This document shows positions 57,712-64,000 of a stretch of 64,000 nt of DNA, piece after piece. Origin of the DNA: JBBBNV01 sp037137075. Its GTDB lineage: Bacteria; Bacillota; Bacilli; Paenibacillales; NBRC-103111. The stretch is from positions 1-64,000 of the forward strand of contig NZ_JBBBNV010000020.1 in the NCBI RefSeq assembly GCF_037137075.1. The letters run 5' to 3'. Below the pieces are notes generated by a model that had not been told where the DNA came from, did not search any database, and saw only the letters and a list, made by a program, of their open reading frames with translations. The translations under genes were made by a program, and so were the position numbers. Within the stretch, counting starts at the first letter, position 1. Each line of letters begins with the position of its first letter.

Positions 57712-58588
57712 AGCGATCATTCCGGCGGCGGGACTGGGAACCCGTTTTTTGCCGGCGACGAAGGCGCAGCCAAAAGAAATGCTGCCTATCGTGGACACGC
57801 CGGCGATTCAATATATCGTTGAAGAAGCGATTTCTTCCGGGATTGAGGACATTATTATCGTCACGGGGCGCAATAAACGGGCGATTGAGGACCATTTCGA
57901 CAAGTCGGTTGAACTGGAGTCACTGCTCGAATCGAAGGGCAGCACGGGGCTGCTGGAGCTGGTCCAAAATATTTCGAACATGGTTGATATTCATTACATC
58001 CGGCAGAAAGAGCCGCTCGGACTGGGCCATGCGGTGCTCTGCGCCCGCAAGTTTATCGGCAACGAGCCCTTTGCCGTGCTATTGGGCGACGATATTATCC
58101 GGGCCGAGCCGCCGTGCCTGCGCCAAATGATCGATGTCTACGATCAATACCAGACCTCGGTTATCGCGGTGCAGCAGGTCCCGTGGGAGGACGTGCATAA
58201 ATACGGGATTATCTCCCCTGCAGCGGAAACAGCGGGCCAGCCGGAGGCATACCCCGCCATTGCCGATCTTGTGGAAAAGCCGGATCGGGCGGCTGCGCCA
58301 TCCAATATGGCGGTCATTGGGCGGTATATCATTGAGCCGGAAATTTTCGATATTCTGGATACATGCCAGCCGGGCCGGGGTGGAGAGGTTCAGCTTACAG
58401 ACGCTCTCCGTGTGCTGAATGACCGCCATCAGATGCGAGCTTATCCGTTGAACGGACAGCGCTATGATGTCGGGGATAAGCTGGGCTATATTGAGGCAAC
58501 GATAGAGTTTGCCCTGGAGCGGAAGGAGCTGGAGTCGCAATTAAAGCCCTATTTGCTCCAGTTGATGAAGCAAAAGGGCTGGCTGTAG
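57698..58588 (+). CDS. galU: UTP-glucose-1-phosphate uridylyltransferase
   Basis: The 296-residue enzyme starts at ATG 57698, overlapping the PHP gene by 14 bp. The nucleotidyltransferase signature is complete: AAGLGTRFLPATKAQPKEML, VEEAISSGIEDIIIVTGRNK, PLGLGHAVLCA, LLGDDI, YGIISP and ELTDALR-like EVQLTDAL. It makes UDP-glucose for cell envelope glycans. A terminator follows. Confidence 0.95.
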   Translation: MRIRKAIIPAAGLGTRFLPATKAQPKEMLPIVDTPAIQYIVEEAISSGIEDIIIVTGRNKRAIEDHFDKSVELESLLESKGSTGLLELVQNISNMVDIHYIRQKEPLGLGHAVLCARKFIGNEPFAVLLGDDIIRAEPPCLRQMIDVYDQYQTSVIAVQQVPWEDVHKYGIISPAAETAGQPEAYPAIADLVEKPDRAAAPSNMAVIGRYIIEPEIFDILDTCQPGRGGEVQLTDALRVLNDRHQMRAYPLNGQRYDVGDKLGYIEATIEFALERKELESQLKPYLLQLMKQKGWL

Positions 58589-58638
58589 CAGGCGGGCTGC
58601 ATAATCGTAATTTTCATCCTTCCACTAGTCATCATACA

Positions 58639-58680
58639 GGCAGAGACCGGACATTTTATCCGATCTCTGCCTTATTTTAT
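58639..58680. terminator. Terminator between galU and rqcH
   Basis: GGCAGAGA and TCTCTGCC pair with an inner CCGGA / TCCG stem; a T-rich tail follows on the plus strand. The genes converge. Confidence 0.7.
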
Positions 58681-58683
58681 TTC

Positions 58684-60570
58684 TTATTTGACATTGCAGG
58701 GGAGTGCTTTAATACGCTGTTCGTCCGCGGTGACGAACAGCGTTTTCTGGTGATCGTAAATGACGAAGCCAGGCTTGGCGCCGCTCGGTTTGCGCACGTG
58801 GCGGATGAAGGTATAATCCACCGGAACGTTGCCGGACTCGCGGGCCTGACTGAAGTAGGCGGCCAGCATAGCGGCTTCGTGAAGCGTCGTTTCGCCGAAT
58901 TCATGAGCCCGAATCAAAACGTGAGAGCCGGGGATGTCCTTCGTGTGCAGCCAGGTGTCCGACGGCTGGCCGAGCCGCTGCGAAACATATTCGTTTTGCA
59001 AATTGTTTTTGCCGACATAAATGGGAATACCTTCGCTGCTGGTATAGCAGGTGATGGACGGCTTATCATTTTTTTTCTTTTTTCGGACCTGTTTTTTCCG
59101 GTCGCGCAAATATCCTTGATCAATAAGCTCTTCACGGATTTCCTGCAGATCTCTCAGCTCGGCCTGCTCCAGCTGCTGAAGGAGGGTGTCGAAGTAGGCA
59201 ATCTCGTCCTGTGAAATTTGGGTCTGCTCGGCGATAGCGGCCAAGCTGTTCTTGAACTTGGAATAGCGCTTGAAGTACCGCTGGGCGTTCTCCGAAGGCG
59301 TCTGCTGCGGGTCCAGCTCAATAGAAATGAGCGGCTGATCCTCGTCATAATAGTTTATGACCTCGACTTGCTTGTCTCCGCGCTTGAACAGATGCAGCGA
59401 GGCGGTCAGAAGCTCGCCGGTAATCCGGTATTTATCCGCTTCCTGCGCTTCCTCAGCTGAAGCCTGCAGCTTTTCCAGCTTCTTGATATTTTTGTTTTTC
59501 TCGTTTTGAAGGAAGCGGGTCAAATCCAGCGCGCGCTGCCGGACGGTGTCCCGCTGGGCTTTCTCCGCATAGAAATACTCCAGCATATCGCTGGCCCGCT
59601 CAAAGTTTCGGCGTTCGGCAGGACGCTTCGTGCTGTCCGGATAGGCGTGCGTCAGTCCGACGACGGAGAAAATCGTTTTGCCTGTCTGCTGAAGCACCGA
59701 TCGCCCAGAGGAGCCGGCAGCCGTCCCTGCTTCCGGGATGATGACCTCCGGGACGTAGTCATGCTGGCGGATGCGGCCGGTTACGCTCTCCAAGGCGCTC
59801 CACAGCTTCCCGGCCTCCAGCTCATTGCTCCGCGCCTCCGGATTTCCTGTCGCCCGGAAGACGATTTCGCGCGCCACCAGCGGACTCATCCCGTTGAAGC
59901 GGCTTACAAGCAGCTGATGAACCGGGCGTGCCGAGGCGTTGGACTGTTCTTCCATCATGCCGCCGTACAGCGCTGCATCGGCCGCTTCCATAGAGCGCTG
60001 CTCATCGGTAGGCAGCTGCAAGGCGCCGTTAAAATCGCTTTGGCTGACCAGAAGAGGGTCCAGCTTTCCTTGATCAGGCGGGCTCACATATTGCACTCCC
60101 GGCATGACAATCCGGTAAGAGCTAATCGCCGGCGTGACATGATGAATTCCGTCCAGTATGGTCCCTGTTTGGGGATCCATCAAAATAATGTTGCTGTGGC
60201 GGCCCATCAGTTCAATGACAATACGCTTGAAGCTGAGATCTCCCAGCTCATCGTATTGGCGCACATCAATATGTATGATCCGCTCCAGGCCGACCTGCGT
60301 AATGGACTCGATGACCCCGCCTTCGCAATGTTTGCGCAGCAGCATGCAAAACATCGGCGCCTCCGGCGGATTCACGAATGCGGCCTCTGTGAAGTGAACG
60401 CGAGGATAGGTAGGGCTCGCCGACAGGAGCAGGCGTCCTGAGGTTCCCTGGCTTCGAAGCTGGATCAGCACATCATGGCCGGTGGGCTGGTGAATTTTAT
60501 TCATTCTGCCGCCGACAAAGGGCTGCAGCTCTTGAACGATGGCGCGGCATACAAAACCGTCTAAAGACAT
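58684..60570 (-). CDS. rqcH: NFACT-family ribosome quality control protein RqcH
   Basis: The 628-residue protein starts at ATG 60570 (SLDGFVCRAIVQELQPFVGG) after AATGGAGTG. NFACT-N (about 1-200), a HhH region, a long coiled coil (about 300-425) and NFACT-R near the C-terminus (YVGKNNLQNEYVSQRLG, TWLHTKDIPGSHVLIRA) are in order. It recruits Ala-tRNA to stalled 50S subunits and adds poly-alanine tails to mark the chain for decay. In B. subtilis the gene (yloA) is next to the calcium ATPase gene, as here. Confidence 0.92.
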   Translation of the reverse strand: MSLDGFVCRAIVQELQPFVGGRMNKIHQPTGHDVLIQLRSQGTSGRLLLSASPTYPRVHFTEAAFVNPPEAPMFCMLLRKHCEGGVIESITQVGLERIIHIDVRQYDELGDLSFKRIVIELMGRHSNIILMDPQTGTILDGIHHVTPAISSYRIVMPGVQYVSPPDQGKLDPLLVSQSDFNGALQLPTDEQRSMEAADAALYGGMMEEQSNASARPVHQLLVSRFNGMSPLVAREIVFRATGNPEARSNELEAGKLWSALESVTGRIRQHDYVPEVIIPEAGTAAGSSGRSVLQQTGKTIFSVVGLTHAYPDSTKRPAERRNFERASDMLEYFYAEKAQRDTVRQRALDLTRFLQNEKNKNIKKLEKLQASAEEAQEADKYRITGELLTASLHLFKRGDKQVEVINYYDEDQPLISIELDPQQTPSENAQRYFKRYSKFKNSLAAIAEQTQISQDEIAYFDTLLQQLEQAELRDLQEIREELIDQGYLRDRKKQVRKKKKNDKPSITCYTSSEGIPIYVGKNNLQNEYVSQRLGQPSDTWLHTKDIPGSHVLIRAHEFGETTLHEAAMLAAYFSQARESGNVPVDYTFIRHVRKPSGAKPGFVIYDHQKTLFVTADEQRIKALPCNVK

Positions 60571-60747
60571 GAGGTACACTCCATTCTGTTTATAGCCTTC
60601 CCCTATGATGCCATATTTCGAACGAAAACTTAAGAGCTTGTTCGAATATAACGGAATTGTCCCGAATACATTTACCCTAGACAACAACCAGGCTGTCCCC
60701 TGCGGATTATGCAAGGGGGGCTGTCGGTAGGAGGGCGATCCAAGCTT

Positions 60748-63549
60748 ATGAGTCAAAATCCGTGGTACCAGTTAAGTGAAGACGAGACGCTGGGAACGTT
60801 GGTTTCCACTGCAGCGGAGGGGCTTGCATCCGATGAAGCACAGCGTCGGCTGCAGCAGTACGGCCCGAATATGCTTGCCGAAAAGAAAAGGATTTCTCCG
60901 CTGAGGTTGTTTTTGGGTCAATTTCAAGATTTCATGGTACTGGTGCTGGTGGCGGCAACGCTTATTTCAGGACTGCTGGGAGAATATCTGGATGCCATCA
61001 CGATTGTCGCCATCATTATCATGAACGGCATTCTCGGATTCATCCAGGAGTTTCGCGCGGAGCGCTCCTTGCGGGCTCTGCGCGAGCTGTCGGCACCGAC
61101 GGCCAAGGTCATGCGCAGCGGGACTGTGGAGCAAATTGCCGCAAGTGATCTCGTTCCCGGGGATTTGCTGTTTCTGGAAAGCGGCGATCGGATTCCGGCG
61201 GATGTGCGCTGGCTGGAGGCCAGCAGTCTGTACGTGGAGGAATCGGCCTTGACCGGTGAATCGGTGCCGGTTAACAAAAACACAGCGGTACTGACTCAGA
61301 CGGACGTGCCGCTGGGCGACCAGCGCAATCTTGGCTTCATGGGCACGATGGTGACGCGGGGCACCGGGAAAGCGGTTGTCATCCGGACCGGCATGGCGAC
61401 GGAGATGGGCAAAATCGCTGATTTAATCCAAAGCACCGAAGAAGCGGACACCCCGCTGCAGCATCGTTTGGAGCAGCTCGGGAAAATTTTGATAATGGTG
61501 GCCCTGGGGCTTACTGTTGTCGTTGTACTGGCGGGTATTTTGCACGGCCAGCCGATGTACGGGATGTTCCTCGCCGGGGTCAGCCTGGCGGTGGCGGCGA
61601 TTCCCGAGGGCCTGCCGGCCATTGTGACCATTGCTCTGGCTCTGGGTGTGCAGCGTATGATTAAGCGCAAGGCTATCGTCCGCAAGCTGCCTTCGGTGGA
61701 GACGCTGGGCTGCGCCTCCGTCATTTGCTCCGACAAAACCGGCACACTTACGCAAAACAAAATGACGGTCACGCATTTATGGCTGGGCGGACAGGTGCTG
61801 GAGGTGAGCGGGCAGGGCTATGATCCGATCGGGGCCATCACACTGCAGGATCAGCCTGTGGACATTCGCAAGGACGCGGCCCTAAAGCGCATGCTTCATA
61901 TCGGCGTACTATGCAATAACGCAGTGCTTCAGAGGCAGGAAGCTGCCGCAGGACGGGAGTCGAAGCGGAAAGGAAGCAAGGAGGCGGAAGCCAAGCCGGT
62001 TTGGCAGGTGCAGGGCGATCCGACGGAGGGCGCTTTGATGGTGCTGGGAGCCAAGGCCGGTGTGACGGGGGCGTCGCTTGAAGGCCTGTATACCCGGCTG
62101 AATGAATTTCCGTTCGATTCGGACCGGAAGCGGATGTCCGTGGTGATAGAGCATCAAGGGGGCGCGCTGCTGTACTGCAAGGGCGCTACGGAGGTGCTCT
62201 TGGATTTATGCTCCTATATGATGTGGGAGGGCCGGGTTGTCCCCCTGACGCCGACCCTGCGGATGAAGGTGCTTGGAGCTGCGGAGGGGATGGCCCGTTC
62301 CGCTTTGCGCGTGCTGGGCACAGCCTACCGCGAATTGAAGGAGAACCAGTGCAGCCAGAGTGAGAGCCAGCTGGAGAACGGGCTGATTTTTACCGGCCTG
62401 ATCGGGATGATTGACCCGCCGCGCCCGGAGGTGCGCGATGCCATCGCCACGTGTAAGCGGGCGGGAATCAGGACCGTTATGATTACAGGCGACCACCAGT
62501 CTACGGCAGAGGCTATTGCCAAGCAGCTGGGTATGCTGCCGACGAAAGGCCAGGTCGTAAGCGGCCAGCAGCTGGCGAACATGAGCGATGAAGAGCTGGA
62601 TGCCAAAGCGGAGGATATTTACGTATTTGCCCGCGTCTCTCCGGAGCACAAGCTGCGCATTGTCAAGTCGCTTCAGCGGCGCGGGCATGTTGTGGCGATG
62701 ACAGGGGACGGGGTGAATGACGCCCCGGCGATTAAAGCGGCGGATATCGGCATTGCGATGGGCATCAGCGGCACCGATGTGTCCAAGGAAGCGTCTTCGC
62801 TTATTTTGAGCGATGATAATTTTTCCACGATTGTGGCGGCCATTGAAGAAGGGCGGGGCATCTATGAGAATATCCGCAAATTCATCCGTTATTTGCTCGC
62901 TTCCAACGTCGGTGAAATTTTGGTCATGTTCTTCGCCATGATGCTCGGGCTGCCGCTGCCGCTCATTCCGATTCAGATTTTGTGGGTCAACCTTGTGACA
63001 GACGGGCTGCCGGCTATGGCGCTCGGCGTAGATCAGGCGGAGAAGGACCTGATGCAGCACAAGCCGCGGTCGGCCAAGGAAAATATTTTTGCACGGAGGC
63101 TTGGCTGGAAAATTATTAGCCGCGGATTTCTTATCGGCTTATGTACGCTGGGTGCATTCTGGATCGTCCTGCAGCAAAATCCCGATGATGCCGCGCAGCT
63201 TGTGAAGGCGCAGACGGTCGCATTCGCCACACTCGTGATGGCACAGCTCATTCACGTGTTCGACTGCCGCAGCTCCAGATCGATTTTCCACCGGAATCCG
63301 TTTCAAAATAAAGCGCTGGTGCTGTCCGTCCTCTCTTCGCTGGCGATGCTGTGGGCGGTGCTGTACATCGATGCGCTGCAGCCGATTTTCAAAACGGTGG
63401 ATCTGCACTGGATGGACTGGATTATCGTACTGATTGCGGCGGGTATTCCTACCTTCCTGATGGGAATCGGCAGCCTGCTCTCCACGTCTAAGAAAAAACG
63501 GCCGATGATCCGAGGCAACGCCAGCACGGGAGCCAACCGGGCGGCGTAA
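60748..63549 (+). CDS. Calcium-transporting P-type ATPase (YloB-like)
   Basis: The 933-residue protein starts at ATG 60748 after GGAGGGCG. P2-type features: TGES actuator loop (ALTGESVPVN near 170), PEGLP in M4 (near 290), phosphorylation site CSDKTGTLTQNKMTVT (near 330), KGA nucleotide site, MTGDGVNDAPAIKAADIGIAMG hinge and six C-terminal helices. SERCA-like ion-site residues (Glu in M4, Asn and Asp in M6) agree with Ca2+ export. It is divergent from rqcH. Confidence 0.93.
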   Translation: MSQNPWYQLSEDETLGTLVSTAAEGLASDEAQRRLQQYGPNMLAEKKRISPLRLFLGQFQDFMVLVLVAATLISGLLGEYLDAITIVAIIIMNGILGFIQEFRAERSLRALRELSAPTAKVMRSGTVEQIAASDLVPGDLLFLESGDRIPADVRWLEASSLYVEESALTGESVPVNKNTAVLTQTDVPLGDQRNLGFMGTMVTRGTGKAVVIRTGMATEMGKIADLIQSTEEADTPLQHRLEQLGKILIMVALGLTVVVVLAGILHGQPMYGMFLAGVSLAVAAIPEGLPAIVTIALALGVQRMIKRKAIVRKLPSVETLGCASVICSDKTGTLTQNKMTVTHLWLGGQVLEVSGQGYDPIGAITLQDQPVDIRKDAALKRMLHIGVLCNNAVLQRQEAAAGRESKRKGSKEAEAKPVWQVQGDPTEGALMVLGAKAGVTGASLEGLYTRLNEFPFDSDRKRMSVVIEHQGGALLYCKGATEVLLDLCSYMMWEGRVVPLTPTLRMKVLGAAEGMARSALRVLGTAYRELKENQCSQSESQLENGLIFTGLIGMIDPPRPEVRDAIATCKRAGIRTVMITGDHQSTAEAIAKQLGMLPTKGQVVSGQQLANMSDEELDAKAEDIYVFARVSPEHKLRIVKSLQRRGHVVAMTGDGVNDAPAIKAADIGIAMGISGTDVSKEASSLILSDDNFSTIVAAIEEGRGIYENIRKFIRYLLASNVGEILVMFFAMMLGLPLPLIPIQILWVNLVTDGLPAMALGVDQAEKDLMQHKPRSAKENIFARRLGWKIISRGFLIGLCTLGAFWIVLQQNPDDAAQLVKAQTVAFATLVMAQLIHVFDCRSSRSIFHRNPFQNKALVLSVLSSLAMLWAVLYIDALQPIFKTVDLHWMDWIIVLIAAGIPTFLMGIGSLLSTSKKKRPMIRGNASTGANRAA

Positions 63550-63610
63550 TCTTCATCGAGACCGCCTATCATTGGCGCGCACGTGAAACAATCCGGCTCA
63601 GCATGAAAGA

Positions 63611-63657
63611 CAAACGGCTTCCTTCCTGAATTTAAAGGAGGGCAGCCGTTTGCTTTT
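63611..63657 (+). terminator. Terminator of the calcium ATPase gene
   Basis: CAAACGGCTtCCTTCC and GGAGGGcAGCCGTTTG form a stem with one mismatch, followed by CTTTT. Confidence 0.75.
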
Positions 63658-63903
63658 GTCCTTGTGAACGCCGCAAGAAGCCCATCCGGATGACAAGCGT
63701 CCTGGTTTCACCGAGTTTTAATATACATCCTGTTAATTTTCCCTGTTGTGCGCTGAATGCAATAGATACGCAGCGCCCGAAGAGGAGAACTCGTGAAAAA
63801 TGAAAATATATCCGCCTTCTTGAAAATAACTAGGCAGGGTGCTTAATTTACGATATGATATAGGGCAGAAAACGAACATATTTCGGTAGGAGAGCTGAAG
63901 CCA
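63658..63903. other. Intergenic region before dapF
   Basis: No gene is supported here. A promoter for dapF is expected; TATGATATAG near 63855-63864 may be its -10, without a clear -35. GGTAGGAG lies before the dapF ATG. Confidence 0.35.
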
Positions 63904-64000
63904 ATGAACTTTACAAAAATGCATGGATTGGGTAATGACTTTATCGTCGTAGCGGGAGAAACGAAGCTTCCGGACAATGCAGCGGAGCTTGCGGTTCAGC
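63904..64000 (+). CDS. dapF: Diaminopimelate epimerase (start only)
   Basis: The frame starts at ATG 63904 after TAGGAGAG and runs off the window. The first residues, MNFTKMHGLGNDFIVV, are the highly conserved DapF N-terminus (KMHGLGNDF includes a substrate-binding Asn). The enzyme converts L,L- to meso-diaminopimelate for lysine and peptidoglycan. Confidence 0.93.
   Translation, partial: MNFTKMHGLGNDFIVVAGETKLPDNAAELAVQ

Noticed and set aside
59506..60441. Long 311-codon rightward frame opposite rqcH
   Set aside because: It is the antisense shadow of the RqcH coding region, favoured by its GC-rich third positions; no ribosome site or family match.
1..64000. CRISPR array, rRNA or tRNA genes
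   Set aside because: No regularly spaced 25-40 bp repeats with unique spacers, and no tRNA or rRNA sequence, was seen on either strand; only the short 16S-tail complement at 1780-1792, which is a ribosome-site sequence.

Overview
The window looks like the chromosome of a Paenibacillus-type Firmicute (roughly 50% GC, strong AGGAGG ribosome sites, TTG/GTG starts, and homologues of rpsD, ylaN, yugN, ylbF/ylbG, rqcH, yloB-type ATPase, galU and dapF). A complete-looking siphovirus prophage of about 38 kb is integrated in the 3' end of rpsD. The host gene is re-completed at the right end (attR) by phage DNA. The original 3' tail and its terminator are stranded 38 kb away at attL.

Prophage layout (467-38567). 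Left end: attL, leftward tyrosine integrase, leftward XRE repressor, a compact control region, then rightward cro-like gene, BRO/KilAC antirepressor and a DUF771-like gene. Early replication block (4.5-18.3 kb): small ORFs, DUF2800 nuclease, DUF2815 ssDNA-binding protein, MazG, family A DNA polymerase, a leftward AT-rich 'moron' with a nucleoside-deoxyribosyltransferase/TIR-like domain, a cytosine methyltransferase, a primase-helicase (VapE type), an iteron-like array that is a good origin candidate, VRR-NUC, a SNF2 helicase broken by a 4-bp frameshift inside its Walker A motif, and an ArpU-like late regulator. Late block (18.4-37.1 kb): a repeat-rich late promoter, HNH, small and large terminase, portal, protease, HK97 capsid, head-tail connectors, tail tube, frameshifted tail chaperones, tape measure, Dit, Tal with histidine repeats, a leftward secreted stalk-domain moron, tail fibre plus a duplicated tip, holin and glucosaminidase lysin. 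Right end (37.1-38.5 kb): three tiny leftward genes, two of them membrane peptides, a divergent XRE regulator, a candidate small RNA, integrase arm sites and a bidirectional terminator.

Host genes right of the prophage: rpsD (S4), a GAF-GAF-GGDEF diguanylate cyclase, a lipoprotein, an M29 aminopeptidase, an HPr-like protein without its catalytic histidine, ylaN, a Ca2+/H+ antiporter, an Asp23 protein, FtsW, YugN, an M20 amidohydrolase, a CBS protein, a thermonuclease, a helicase-associated protein, YlbF, asparaginase, YlbG, an unknown protein, a LysR regulator, a PHP phosphoesterase, GalU, RqcH, a Ca2+ P-type ATPase and the start of dapF.

Most notable for follow-up: the deoxyribosyltransferase-like moron (possible phage defence), the right-end micro-gene/XRE/sRNA module, the 11-bp repeat array and SOS-like box at the late promoter, the iteron origin, the disabled SNF2 gene, and the shuffled Dit galectin domain. 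All functional calls come from reading motifs; no database search was run.
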